Assembly: GCF_964656455.1 (NCBI RefSeq)
Contig: NC_135718.1
Coordinates: forward strand, 146,860,262 to 146,924,261
DNA length: 64,000 nt
From: Halichoerus grypus
Taxonomy: Eukaryota; Chordata; Mammalia; Carnivora; Phocidae
Direction: 5' to 3'
Position numbers and translations under genes: made by a program. Position 1 is the first letter of the stretch, and each line of letters begins with the position of its first letter. The notes under the pieces are model-generated. The model saw only the letters and a program-made list of their open reading frames with translations, was not told where the DNA came from and did no database searches. Of the stretch, positions 38,965-50,335 are shown in pieces.

Positions 38965-39085
38965 ACATCAAAGCACTTACTGTACGCCAGGCACTTGCTG
39001 AGGGGTGGGGGACACGACAGTGGACAGGACGGGATCCCCGTCCTTAAGGCACCGACATTCTAATGAGGACAGAAGACTGATAACA
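38965..39085 (+). repeat. Old mammalian-wide repeat (L2/MIR type, tentative)
   Basis: gcacttactgtacgccaggc, ggacacgacagtggacagga and ttctaatgaggacagaag; same family as 37585-37740. Confidence 0.4.
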
Positions 39086-39169
39086 CACATGCCAAGGTGT
39101 TCACTAACACTCCAATAGCAATCATACGGCCCGGAATAAATGTATCAAAGAAATATATGATACATTTAG

Positions 39170-39353
39170 GGGCGCCTGGGTGGCTCATTCGTTAAGCATC
39201 TGCCTTCGGCTCAGGTCATGATCCCAGGGTCCTGGGATCGAGCCCCGCATCGGGCTCCCTGCTCAGCAGGAAGGCTGCTTCCCTCTCTCCCACTCCCCCT
39301 GCTTGTGTTCCCTCTCTCACTGTCAAATAAATAAATAAAATCTTAAAAAAAAA
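39170..39353 (+). mobile_element. CAN-SINE
   Basis: Flanks atatgatacattta and atatgatacatcta are the target duplication. Confidence 0.94.
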
Positions 39354-39498
39354 AATATGATACATCTAAACTCACACAGTGTCATATGTCAATTATATCT
39401 CAAGACCAGGAAGACCTTGCTGCGGCGACATTTACACTGACACAAGAATGAGGAAGAAACAGCCACACAAACATTCTGGGGCAGAGACTATTCAGGTC

Positions 39499-39560
39499 AG
39501 AGTACTTGCACGGCAAAGTGAGTACTTGCACAAAAAGAGTACTTGCATGGCAAGTGCAAA
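39499..39560 (+). repeat. Short tandem motif, three copies
   Basis: agtacttgca occurs three times within 60 bases at spacings of about 17-22, with partly shared spacers (cggcaaagtg, tggcaagtgc). Confidence 0.85.
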
Positions 39561-40424
39561 GGCCCCAGGTGAGGACAAGCCTGGCACACTCACGCGACAG
39601 AAAGGCGGCCGGTGTGGCCGGGCCCCGCGGACTGTGGGAGCACTGGGAGACAGGGTTAGGGAGGACAGATCCAGATCACGAGAGGGGCTTTACCAGCCAG
39701 GTAACAGTCAATACTGGCTGCTTCTCCCCGCAAGGGACTAAGAAGAGGGGCAGAGAGGAGGAAAAGGTGCGAGACTGTTAAGTCTTAGGAGAGGAAGCGT
39801 CACTTCCCAAAGGGAAAGGTGTTCGGCCAAGCAAGCAAGCACCACCATTAACCAAGATGGCCCTCTGGGCGGACTCAACTCTTACACATGGAAAGAGCTT
39901 TCAAGGTGCAAAGGGAGCAGGATCAGTACAGACCCCAAACGTAAGGAAGAAAGAGCTCCAAATAGGAACCGGTGGACACCTCTGCCAAGATGCACGAACA
40001 GACCAAGAATACACTCTTGATTTTGGTGAGGGGGACCCTTTGACAGCCAGGTTTTAGGGGAGTGGGAGAAGGTGGAAGCCCCCATGCTGAGGGTTAAGAA
40101 ACAAGTGGGCTGTGAGGCAGGACATCTCAGAATCGTTCCCACAGTCCGATCCTGCCAGGATGGGCCAGTGCAAGTCCTACCCCCTCCCCCATGATGCCTG
40201 CACTCCTCACTGACCCCCGTGGGCTGCATGCTTGCCTTTGAATGTGTGCACGTTTGTTCCCGCTGATGGGTTAGCTATTCTAACACGCACTTGAACCCTG
40301 GTTGATGAAAATAGTACACATCTCCAAATGTGTTGGGGACACAGGATATGTCTCCTGCTTACATTTTCTATAGTAACTTTCATGAAGACAGAAACACAAT
40401 ACAGTGCTGTCCCATGTTCCAGGT
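39561..40424. other. MGST3 intron 1, unique stretch
   Basis: No exon or clear mobile element. Short open frames look random. Confidence 0.4.
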
Positions 40425-40525
40425 CAGTGGTTCTCAAACTTTAGCATCAACGTCACCTGACATGTTTGTTAAAACACACCCCATCCCTCAGAGTTTCTGA
40501 TCCTGTAGGGCTTAATGGGGCCTGG
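40425..40525 (-). mobile_element. MER5A-like relic
   Basis: cagtggttctcaaactttag, catcaacgtcacctgacatg and agagtttctgatcctgtag are MER5A landmarks. Confidence 0.6.
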
Positions 40526-40625
40526 GAATCACCCTTCTTCCTCCCTCCCTCCCTCTTTCCTCCCTTTTCTTTCCTTCCTTCGAGAGAGAGAGGGCGACTC
40601 TTAAAGCAGGCTCCACACCAAACTA
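40526..40625. repeat. CT-rich simple repeat joined to a SINE scrap
   Basis: cttcttcctccctccctccc then ccttccttcgagagagagag and ggcgactcttaaagcaggct, the last part being a fragment of an antisense CAN-SINE. Confidence 0.6.
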
Positions 40626-40744
40626 ACTCCTCATGGAGTTTTTCAGCCCACATGGCAGAAATAGCAAAATGGGAAATAATATCACCACTACATCCTGAAC
40701 ACCTCCTATAAGACCTACTGCTTCTCCCCTGTCAGGCCCATGGT

Positions 40745-40945
40745 AGAGTTTACATCAACAATCCCCACAGTGATCCTATGTGGTAGTTAGTATTATCATC
40801 CCCATTTGACAGATGAGAAAACTGAGGCAAAAGGAGTTCAGCAACTTGTCTAAGGCCCCACAGCTAGTGAGTGCAGAGCTGGGGTCTGAACACAAGCCGA
40901 CTGATCCCTAGGTCTAGCTCTTCGCTACTACACCACCCTGCAGGG
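40745..40945 (-). repeat. MIR fragment
   Basis: attatcatccccatttgaca, gatgagaaaactgaggcaaa and gccccacagctagtgagtgc are textbook antisense MIR. Confidence 0.85.
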
Positions 40946-42166
40946 TTTGCCCCGTCACCCAGGAGTTAGAGTACTTCTGCCAGCACAGGGAGCGATGAGG
41001 AGAAATGCTTTTGCAAAACTCCAGCTCCGACCTGAGCTGCACCCTGGGCTTCTACCGCAGGAGCAAAGCGGGGGGACACAGCCCGGGCACCATAGCCCAG
41101 GAGAAGGGAGGGCTGGATCCATAATCTTTGGAATGCTTTACATACAGGATTCTGTCATCTGTGGAAGACTGTTTTATTATTTTCCACCATGAATGCCTTT
41201 TGCTTCTCGCCACCACTTGCCCTATCTCGCTGGCGCAGGGGTTCCTTCAGTTCCAAGAATTACCCAGTACACTTCCTGAGCCACACACACCAGAATACTC
41301 CTGGGGTGAAGCTCTCCTTCACTCTTTACTCAAGTCTCTCTCGGCTGCCAACAGTAACTCCCCAGAGCACAATCAACATTGCACAAATGGAGTAAAAGGC
41401 AGGCTTTATAGATCTGAGCACTTGCCTCCAATTATTACTTCTGAGTCATGAAGTTACATCAACTTTTCTTTAACTAAATGAAAACAACTGGATTTTTTAA
41501 GGGAGAAAGGATTTTCACCTTTCATCTCTCTCTGCCCTCACACAAGTAGATAAAAGCCAAGCTGGACAGTGGTCACCCCCTACTTCCTTCTGCAAGATTG
41601 TTCTCCTCAAAATGTCCTGCAATTTCTTAGCGGTGTCCTTTTTTACACACCCAGGAATGGAACAATGATAAAGCACTCAGAGACTGACTTGGAGCCATTC
41701 CCTGAGGTTTCGTTAAAATTCTTATCTGGCTCCCTGTGCTATTCATCTGACCTTCTTTATACATGGTTCCTTATTTTACGTGGCAAAACCCACCATTTTC
41801 ATGAGCCTGACACAAGGACGGTCACTTAAAGGACTGGTCTGATCGTCCCAAATGGACTTCTGAGTCCCCAACATGGAAGGTGGTTCAGAAAACTCTGGAG
41901 TTGTGTCGGGTGTCTACTTAGATCTGCTTATGGCACCCCAGGGCAGCTGCCCAGCCTCACTTCTGCCTCTAGCTGTTTCTACAAATGAACGGTCCTCACA
42001 ATCATCTCAGGGAGGGCAGTGACCCTCATGAACCCATCTAGAGCTCAAAGGAGAAATTTAAGAACTCGGAGGGAAGCCGCACAAAAGTAATTCCCTGTTT
42101 CTATGACGGGAGAGAAAAAAGAATCACAGGACTTCTTTGTGTCCATCCTACATTTTCAAAATGCCA
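40946..42166. other. MGST3 intron 1, unique stretch
   Basis: About 1.2 kb with no recognised element. Confidence 0.4.
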
Positions 42167-42180
42167 GTTCTGGCCACTTC

Positions 42181-42371
42181 TTTTTTTTTTTTTAATGTTT
42201 TATTTATTTATTCATGAGTCAGAGAGAGAGAGAGAGAGAGAGGCAGAGGCAGAGGGAGAAGCAGGCTCCCTGCCTAGCAGGGAGCCTGATGCGGGACTCG
42301 ATCCCAGGACCCTGGGGTCATGACCTGAGCCGAAGGCAGACGCTTAACCATCTGAGCCACCCAGGCGCCCT
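42181..42371 (-). mobile_element. CAN-SINE, left member of a pair
   Basis: Poly-T and aatgttttatttatttattc to ccacccaggcgccct. Preceded by ttctggccacttct at 42167-42180. Confidence 0.92.
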
Positions 42372-42379
42372 CTTCTTCT

Positions 42380-42579
42380 TTTTTTTAAAAGATTTTATTT
42401 ATTTGAGAGACAGAGAGAGAGAGAGTGCGAGCACGCACAAGTTGGGGAGAGGCAAGGGAGAGGGAGAAGCAGATTCCCTGCTGAGCAGGGAGCCCAACGT
42501 GGGGTTCCATCCCGGGACCCCGGGATCATGACCTGAGCCGAAAGCAGATGCTTAACTGACTGAGCCACCCAGCCGCCCC
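42380..42579 (-). mobile_element. CAN-SINE, right member of a pair
   Basis: Poly-T and aaaagattttatttatttga to ccacccagccgcccc. Followed by ttctggccacttct at 42583-42596, the partner of the repeat left of the other SINE. Confidence 0.92.
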
Positions 42580-43008
42580 CATTCTGGCCACTTCTACATG
42601 AAACAGATTACGAGATCCGTCTGAGTGTCAAAGTTTCACATGACAGCTAGATTTTTTTAAAAGTGCGTGGACATTTAAGAGAAGGAATAATAACCCAGGT
42701 GAGGAAAAATGACTACTCCCCACCAATGCGTTGCACATTTGGTAGATACTTCTCCAAGGGCTAAAAGTGAAAAGTTAGCTGAATGGGCATACCATTATTT
42801 ATCTAGCACTTGATCATTAACTCAGGGAGGCGAACAGCAGAGGTAGGTCAGCGACTGGTACATCCCAGGACCTCACATTCTTTGATTCCTCATCAATGTT
42901 CCTGGCAGAACACTTGGAAAGCAGAAGCTAACGGTTAGAAGGGTAGGGGATCTGTCCCTTTAAGAGATAAATGTGATATAATCCAAACGTATTCAGCTTT
43001 ATAGATTC

Positions 43009-43071
43009 TTTCTCCCTCTCCCTCTGCCCTTCCTGCTTGTGCTCTCTCTCTCGCTCAAAAAAAAAAAAATT
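43009..43071 (+). mobile_element. 5'-truncated CAN-SINE tail
   Basis: tttctccctctccctctgcc through cgctcaaaaaaaaaaaaa: only the C/T-rich 3' part of a sense SINE. Confidence 0.7.
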
Positions 43072-43085
43072 CAAGTTTCCCATGT

Positions 43086-43282
43086 TTTTTTTTTTTTAAA
43101 GATATTTATGTATTTGACAGAGAGAGACACAGCGAGAGCAGGAACACAAGCAGGGGGAGTGGGAGAGGGAGAAGCAGGCTTCCCGCGGAGCAGGGAGCCC
43201 GATGCGGGGCTCGATCCCAGGACCCTGAGATCATGACCTGAGCCGAAGGCAGACGCTTAACGACTGAACCACCCAGGCGCCC
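43086..43282 (-). mobile_element. CAN-SINE
   Basis: Poly-T/aaagatatttatgtattt to ccacccaggcgcccc; tcccatgtt flanks both sides. Confidence 0.93.
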
Positions 43283-43289
43283 CTCCCAT

Positions 43290-44229
43290 GTTGTTTTAAT
43301 TCCAACACTCTGGTGACCTGTCAGTGCTGAAAACAATTAATACCTAACTGCATGCCCCGGCTGGGAGCGGGAGAGGACAGGACGAGCATGATGCCCAAGT
43401 TCATGGGAATAGTTCTGCCTGAATGGAACTGAGTCTCCCCTGGAAAATACTGGTAATTCAGCTACTCAGGAATCTAGGAAGGGTGGACTGTAACATGACG
43501 GTGTGATGACAAACTTTCCCAGATTCTTGACACACAAGGCTCTATGGGGTAAGAGGTGTGTTGGCACCTCACCTAGGAGGCCGGGGCCATGCCGGGCCCG
43601 AGGTCCCAAGGGATGTGATCCCAGCGACAGGCCGCAGGACATTGCCCATGGTCTGAAGGCACCCACCTCAGAGGGCAGGAGAAAGAATGGGGAGAAGCCG
43701 TGGGACGCAGAAGAAAATAAAAATCACATAACAATTCATTAAATGGAGCGGATTTGATAAAACCGCTGCAGGACAAACGTTTTACCTAAATGGAGTGCTT
43801 GCCCGAAGTCCACACCTACTATCTTCCTCAGTGTTGCCTTGGAGAACGGTTCCTTCCCTGATGTATCCCCCGCTCCACGCGAGGCACCACGCCAGGCGGC
43901 GAGGTGCGCAGGGCGCCGATGGCAATCCAGACTGAGAGCCAAGGTCCTGGCCCTCCAGAAGACACAGGGACGTAGAGGGACACGACACAGGAGGACCATG
44001 AGACAGGACAGTAGCAGACTGAGAGAAGGGCTCTGAAGGACATCAAGTGATGTGGGAGAGACACACAGGGAGAGAAAACAGTGAGGACACGGGAGCCGGG
44101 AAAGGGCTTTGCTTGTGTAAGGAAGAGAAAGGACACCAGTGTGTCTGAAGGGTAGAGACTAGAAGGGTTTGTGCAGTGATACAGACCAGAGTGGTAGGAG
44201 AAATCAATTATTAGCACTGTTCTAAGTAG
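43290..44229. other. MGST3 intron 1, unique stretch
   Basis: Nothing recognised in about 0.9 kb; a GC-rich patch near 43870-43920. Confidence 0.4.
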
Positions 44230-44234
44230 CTCAC

Positions 44235-44415
44235 TAGTATTAACTGCTCACAGCATCCCTATGGTATCTTATTATTTCTCTTTTGTAGATGAGGAAACGG
44301 AGCATCCGAGAGGTTTAGTAATCTGCCCAAGGTCACGCAGCCATCACAGAGGAAGCCTGGACTCACACACAGCCAGACAGCCTGGCTCCAGAGTCTATGC
44401 TTTCCACCCTTGCTT
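44235..44415 (-). repeat. MIR fragment
   Basis: ttgtagatgaggaaacggag, gcccaaggtcacgcagccat and cagcctggctccagagtcta. Confidence 0.8.
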
Positions 44416-46899
44416 CTACTGCCTCTGAATGAGATTGGAGAGCAAGTCTGACCACACCTGACCTCTTCTGGAATTTTGCTATCTCCTCAAACTCTCTCCT
44501 GAGCATAAAATATATTAATAGGAATAGAGAGCTAATAATTAACTCCAAGTCTGTGACTGATTAAAGCCTGAGAACTTTCTAATTGGAAGAAAAAAAAAAA
44601 CTTGGAAAAGGTCCAGAAAGTAACTTATTTTTAAATTTCTTTTAATGAGTGTCAGCACTGCAGTATGACAAGAGGAGAGATTCCAGGAAGGAAAAACTTC
44701 CTCCAATCTTTCAGGTGTACGGGCTTGCAAGGAGCAAAGCAACACAGAAATTGGCATTTCTTTTCATGTCATGATTTCCACATAACTGTGCCTTAATTGG
44801 CATATTACATAGGAACTGAAGGTCATGGGGAAACTAAGCCCTGACTTCCACAAGAGGAAAACAAAACTCTCAAATGAGTCACAGTGGCACTACTTGGATT
44901 TTCCATCACAAGAAATGTGGGCAGAGTGTATTTAATTCTTAGCAGCTGCTGAATCCTCACCAGGGTACCAGGGTATCAGACATTCTGGATGAAAGAACCA
45001 GCAGGGCTGCCTGAAACGGGGGGTTTAACTCTTTGTGCTTAGGATGACGCTGAGCCAAAATCATTTAAGTTGCTTTGGCTGGAGAAATAAAATACCACTT
45101 ATTTAAAAAAAAAAAAAAAAAAAAGAGTGAACTAAGACACCGAAGTATTAGAACCCGAGTTCCAGTTAATGAACAGGTCAACTCTGGCAAGAACTCAGAG
45201 GGTCAATAAGGGGGACTTACAATCCCAAACGATGAAATCCTTAAAGGATTTCCAAATGTTATTTGGAAGGTAGTGCAATTTTCTTATCTCCTCATTGATG
45301 TTTTTCTCCTCACAAAGATAGGTAGGTAGGTAGACACTGTAAGAGAGAGTGAGGGAAACAGGAATTCTCATGTACATAGTAGTATCCTAGTTGATAACTG
45401 CTGAATTCTTTTTTAGGAGGATGGTATACTCACAAGTAGTATTAATTCAACTGCATGAACTGTAGCATTATGTAGAATCTTTTAAACAAACATTGCTTAA
45501 AAATACGAAATGGTTCATGGTCAACTGCGGTTGGCAACTGTATTCTGAATATAGATTCAGAATATTTAAATATTAAACAGGGAACAATAGGTTTAAATAC
45601 AGCTAACTGTGCAGTAGGCACTAAATTGCATTTTGACAGCCGGATTTGTCATCCACTTCATTCCAGATTGCTCCAGGGGCTTTTCAGCATGTCTCTGGAT
45701 AGTGGGGTAAAGCCCTTCTTTCTTGTTCACTCCCTCTGCTGTCCTCCAGGTTAGGAAATTTCCTTCCATGACTGTCTCTTCAGGACTCTCGGCCAACAGG
45801 AGGAAGTCTAAATTAGGGAAAGACTGCCCTTCTCCAGTTTTGTTCCTTAATCTAAGAAAGCCCCTGGTGTACACTTTCTATAGCTGGCTACAGTGATCTT
45901 TCTAGTGTATCTGTTTTATACATAGTAACATCAGTTCAGGAAAAAAAAAAATTGCTTGAGAAAGTTTTCTATTTCTGTAACATTGTGTCAGGATGGAAGC
46001 TTAACAGAATGTCTTCCCAGGGGTAAAAGGATTTCTTTGGATTTTAGAGGTTAGTTTTATTTAACTTGGTTAAATTTAACTCCTGTGAGAATAAACATTC
46101 TTGATCCCCTGACCAGGATACTATGCTCTTATTACTGAATTCATTGAACTAAAACATAGCCTTATAACTCTGACCGATAACCTTGGGTGCTTCCCACAAA
46201 CTGCAGGCTCTCGGTGATCTACAGATTTCCCAAGAGAAGCCCTGGCTGCAGCTCCCACGCACAGAGGAAACTCAAATCTGCAGCAATTCCACAGGACCAC
46301 GCCTAGGTCCACAGCTACCGCAGAGAGTCATTGGTCTGCACAGCAGTAGTGTCCTTCCCTCTAGGACTCCCTTTCTCCAGCTGAGAGATTACAGCCCCAA
46401 CTGTCACTCCTTTCCTGCATACACCCTCTTGTCTCAGCTTTTCCTTTACCTCCTATTCCACACTCACTTGTCCCTTAAGCTACAAAGTAGCTCGTAAACT
46501 CCTGGTCGGAAAGGAAAGTAACAGCAGAAGCCACAACTTAGGAGAATGACTCACCAGTGAGTCTCCTGCCCCTTCCACCGCCCTGCAGCTGCCCCACCGC
46601 AGTGGCCCTGGGGCTCGCTGCAGTGACACAGATAAGGAGGAAAATTCTCTGAAATCCAAAGTAGAACCGTACATGGAGAGTCTTCCTCCCCTGCGGAGTC
46701 TCCTGCTCTCGGGCAGAGGTAGGAAATGACCCACGTTAAGGGTTCCAGTACAAACCGACAAACGTTTTTATGAGGCAGCAGGAAAACAAACACAATTCCC
46801 TGGGAGGTTCTCCCGGACGGTTCCTAGCAACACATCCACATCCGCAGCCGGCGCAGGGCTCCCAGGGCACTTGTCACCGATCGGGCCTGCACTGCCCAC
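44416..46899. other. MGST3 intron 1 near the promoter
   Basis: About 2.5 kb nearly free of mobile elements. It holds an A-tract (about 45104-45125), a (TAGG)n-like tract at 45319-45334 and a perfect inverted repeat at 45542-45563. Such repeat-poor sequence next to a promoter could hold regulatory DNA, but no specific site is identified. Confidence 0.4.
45542..45563. repeat. Perfect inverted repeat
   Basis: attctgaat, 4-base spacer atag, attcagaat: 9-bp arms that could form a small cruciform or hairpin. Confidence 0.9.
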
Positions 46900-47302
46900 T
46901 GCCCCTGCAGCGTCCCGCCCGCCCATCTTCTGCACCGGAGCTGCACTTGGCAAGGTCGGGTGGGCTCCGGGAGGCAGAAACAAGGAGCGCCCGGGTCTGC
47001 ACAGCCCGGGGAGAGGAGGAGAGAAAAGGAAGGCACTGAAGGGTTGACCTTGAGAATCTCCCTGAGTTACAGATAGCGAGGTGGGCCCCATTTCAACGCG
47101 CCAAACCCACTCCATCGGGGGAGGATGCAGGGCACGTGGAGGGCAAAGGGGATGGAAAGGTAGAAGTATACAGACCAGAAAGGGGAAACGGAGCGCCTCC
47201 CTATTCATCCTGGGACAGCAGAGGTAGGGGCGGTGCCTAGCGCCGGAGCAGAAGTGCCCCGAGAGCCGGAGCTCCGCACTGCCCGTAGGTGCGGGGACTC
47301 AC

Positions 47303-47360
47303 CTGGATCACCTCCGCTCGGCTGGTGCAGACCACAGCTTTGCAGCGAAGTGAGGGTGCC
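47303..47360 (-). other. MGST3: MGST3 non-coding exon 1 (inferred 5' UTR)
   Basis: On the - strand a good splice donor (ag then gtgagt, + bases 47297-47302) lies inside the CpG island with GC boxes just upstream. Splicing from 47303 to the acceptor at 32124 would place the UTR before agcagcATGG. The 5' limit is a guess; no TATA box is seen. An additional intermediate UTR exon cannot be excluded. Confidence 0.5.
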
Positions 47361-47480
47361 GCGCCCTTGGCCACTGGCAGGGCGGGGCGTGGCCCGGATC
47401 AGGGCCCGCCCCCGCCCGAGGCCGCGCGAGACCACGCCCCCACGGCCGGGCACCCGGCAGCCGGGGCGCGCCTCCAGAGT
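47303..47480 (-). promoter_or_regulatory. MGST3: MGST3 core promoter in CpG island
   Basis: Dense CpG, no TATA box. GC boxes are visible: gggcggggc at 47382-47390 and cccgcccccgcccg at 47406-47419, just upstream of the inferred first exon on the - strand. This is the usual architecture of a broadly expressed detoxification gene. No perfect antioxidant-response element was found by eye nearby. Confidence 0.6.
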
Positions 47481-48699
47481 GTCCGCTCCCAGTCCTTGGT
47501 GGTTAGGCGGCGGAGACTGAATTCTCTTCCTCCGCACGGCTGTCCACCCCTTACCCCCTCCTACTCCCAAGTCCATGTATAAGTCCCCTTCCGTAAATGC
47601 CTCCGTGGCCGCCTTCCTAAATTATCCCAGTCAGTTCACACTTTTCGGATTGGATTTGCAGACCAGTAGCACGTCAATAATTTGCCCTTAGCAGGGCCAC
47701 CGTAGCTTGCTTCTAGGCGCGTGCGCGGCTTGCCCGGCGAGTACGCGGAAGCGGTAGCGCCGCCGCGCCGGGGAACGGGGTGGGTTCGGTCCGCTCTCTC
47801 TGCGTGTTTGGGGCGGCGGAGGCCCGTGGTGTCGTCGATTGCTGCACTCGCCAAGTGCGAGGATTTAGGGATGTTGGGGCCTGTACGTTTCCCTAGCTAA
47901 TAAGTACTATTGTAGTCAACTTGCCCGAGAGCCGGAAGGGAGCCCAGCCCGCAAGGCGGCCGCGCCCACCCTCGCCCACCCTCGCCCACCCTCGCCCGCG
48001 GCTCCCGCCAGCCGACTAGCTGAGGCCCGCCTCGCGGTTCTTTCTGTGGGAGCAACACTGCACCGCCCCGGGGACCCACAGACCCTTGAGAGGGTACACA
48101 AGCCCCAGGTACGCCCTGGTGTCCAGCCCTGCGGCGGGCTGGAGGCGGTGAGGTCGTGACAGGCCTGCAGGCGCGGTCGGCCTGAGGGGTAGAACTTGTT
48201 TCTACCTACTGGAGACTCAGCCAGAAGAGCCAACCGCACAAGGCCCCGAGGTCTCCAGTTTTCGCGTTTTAAGTGCGTCTCTCTCCCCTTTCCTCTAGAT
48301 GCCCCACATACTACCAACGGTCTCCACCTCTGGATCTCCCCTAGGATCTCTTCGGTGGGGGTACTTCACCCCTCTTTGAGAGAGGGTGCTTGGGAACAGT
48401 CAAGTCACGGTGTGGACAGGTTAGAATCTCGATGTCAGAAGGCTTTAGGCCGGGTATGTTTTCCTTTTCATTGTGTTGACTTATCCATACAGCTAGAAGT
48501 ACTTTGATGGCTCATAAAATCTCTATTGCTGTTTCAGCAGTTTTCATTCCCATGCCTTCAACTTCTCCTTAGGTACAAGAAGGGCTTATGTTTCGGAAGT
48601 TTCTGGCATGTTGAGCGTAAAGGGCTTGTTTTGTTGGACGTTGAAAGGAAGAAAGCAGGAAAGCAGTTCTGCATTCGGGAGGGGAAAATTCCCCCCTTG

Positions 48700-49056
48700 C
48701 TGCTCATAGACTGTGTCCTCCCAGTTCCTGTGTTGAAACCTAGTCCCTAATATGAGGATATTTGGAAATGGGGCCTTTGGGAGGTGATTAGGCCATGAGG
48801 GTGGGCTCCTCATGAATGGGATTAGTGCCTTTATAAAAGACCCTAGAGAGCTCCCTTAGCCTTTCTATATGTGAGGACGCAGCAAAAAGACTGCAGTCTA
48901 TGAACCAGGAAGCAGGCTCTCATCAGACACTGAATCTGTTGGCACCTTGATCTTGACCTTCTCCGCTTCCAGAACTTAGAAAAATAAAAGTTTCCGGTTT
49001 AAGCCACCTAACTTATGGTATTTTCGTTGTAGCAGCTGGAACCCAGTAAGACACTG
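48700..49056 (+). mobile_element. ERVL-MaLR-type solo LTR remnant
   Basis: gttgaaacctagtccctaat, ggcctttgggaggtgattag, gaatgggattagtgccttta and ctgaatctgttggcaccttg resemble MaLR (MST/MLT) LTRs. An old non-coding relic. Confidence 0.55.
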
Positions 49057-49087
49057 TTTATGTTTTATAGGAAGAGGCAGCCTGGGG

Positions 49088-49274
49088 AGCGCCTGGGTGG
49101 CTCAGTTGGTTGGGCGTCTGCCTTCGGCTCAGGTCATGATCCCAGGGTCCTGGGATCGAGTCCCGCATTGGGCTCCCTGCTCAACGGGGAGCCTGCTTCT
49201 CCCTCTGCCTACCACTCCCCGCTGCTTATACTCTCTCTCTGTCAAATAAATAAATAAAATCTTTAAAAAAAAAA
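49088..49274 (+). mobile_element. CAN-SINE
   Basis: gcgcctgggtggctcagttg to ctttaaaaaaaaaa; duplication aggcagcctg on both sides. Follows the LTR. Confidence 0.94.
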
Positions 49275-49849
49275 AAAAGGCAGCCTGAGGTGGTAAAGGA
49301 ATGATTGAAGAACAGAAGCATTAATTCGGTCCCCTCCCCCAGTCATCTCTGACCACGGACAAGCACTTTACCACTCGGGCAGGACTTTTTAAAAAAATCT
49401 CATTACAGGGGAGGCCCTGGTGGGAGAAGAAGGAGGTGGAGCTGGCTTGACCAGACTTTACTGAAAACAAGACCAGTGGGACGAAGATTACAAACAGAGT
49501 GTGCACTGTAGCCAAACAAACAGAAAGGGAGGGAAGAATGTGTGAACGACTAGTTCCCGTTGCCTAGCCCTCCGGAACTCCCTGGCTTCCTGACCTTTTT
49601 GTGAAGCCTGTTATCTCCAGCCTATCACTGACTCTGTGAGCCACCCACCCCCCCAGTCTTCCAAGAAATACCCTTTTCAGCAAGTCAGCCAGAATCAGGT
49701 TCTGTTTCATGAAGAACCATTTACCATATTACAGGCTTCTCACCAGGTGTCCAAAGCCACATTCACGATCTTTCCCATCAGAACTTTATGCATTTCGGCA
49801 AAGGACATCATCTAAGTAATTACCTTAGCTAGAAACCTGGCTTCATTCC

Positions 49850-50050
49850 TTGGGCTTGGGAATCAGATAGAATCCCAGAATAGCCATTTATTTAGCCGTG
49901 TGATTCTGGGGGAGATTATATACGTTCTCCGAAACTTGTTTTGCCCTTGTATATGCAAATTTGGTGCACTGACACCTGCTTTGCTCGCCTGTTATGAAGA
50001 TGGCACGGAGTCTGGGCCTACTGTAGGCACTTAATACATGGTATTATTAC
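49850..50050 (+). repeat. MIR fragment
   Basis: ttgggaatcagatagaatcc, agccgtgtgattctggggga and gtaggcacttaatacatggt. Confidence 0.65.
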
Positions 50051-50059
50051 TGATTCTTG

Positions 50060-50335
50060 ATGATGGCACCTCAAAGCAGTCTCCTTACTAGTCCCTATGC
50101 CTTCGTTTAGGCCTTAACTATCCTCTGATCTGGACTATTACAGTAACCTTTGAACTGGTTTCTCTTAAAATTCATCACCCAACTACCATCATAGTTACCT
50201 TTCTAAAGCAGACCTCTTTGATGGCTGATTAATGCCTTCAAGATGAAGTCCAGACTCTCAAACATGGCATGGCAAGATCCTGAGCAGTCTAGCCTCAAAC
50301 CACTTCCAGAATGCTCTTACTTAACATTAATTTAA
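50060..50335 (-). repeat. LINE-2 remnant
   Basis: agtctccttactagtcccta, gcagacctctttgatggctg, aagtccagactctcaaacat and aagatcctgagcagtctagc are antisense L2 landmarks. Confidence 0.65.

Larger units (their letters stand above)
26055..47360 (-). other. MGST3: MGST3 locus (complete, - strand)
   Basis: MGST3 is a MAPEG-family integral membrane enzyme of the endoplasmic reticulum with glutathione transferase and lipid-hydroperoxide peroxidase activity (family knowledge). Five coding exons give 117+74+58+73+137 = 459 nt, i.e. 152 residues plus stop, the same length as human MGST3. All splice sites are GT-AG and all phases join. A separate non-coding first exon in the CpG island at about 47303-47360 is inferred from an excellent donor. 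Intron 1 is therefore about 15 kb. The gene is transcribed towards ALDH9A1 and the two 3' ends are about 4.7 kb apart. Confidence 0.96.
46900..48190. promoter_or_regulatory. GC-rich region with two CpG blocks
   Basis: CpG-dense sequence in two blocks, about 46900-47520 (MGST3 promoter side) and about 47690-48190, separated by an AT-richer stretch of about 170 bases. The second block contains gcggaagc (ETS-like) at 47746-47753 and three copies of a ccaccctcgc unit at about 47967-47998. No exon of a known gene is recognised in the second block. Confidence 0.6.

Noticed and set aside
46768..47576. Long open frames around the CpG island
   Set aside because: GC-rich DNA has few stop codons; the peptides (Pro/Arg/Gly-rich) match nothing and overlap on both strands.
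47636..47854. 72-codon frame MASAAIDDTTG... in the second CpG block
   Set aside because: Its first codon is TTG, not ATG, and no homologue is recognised.
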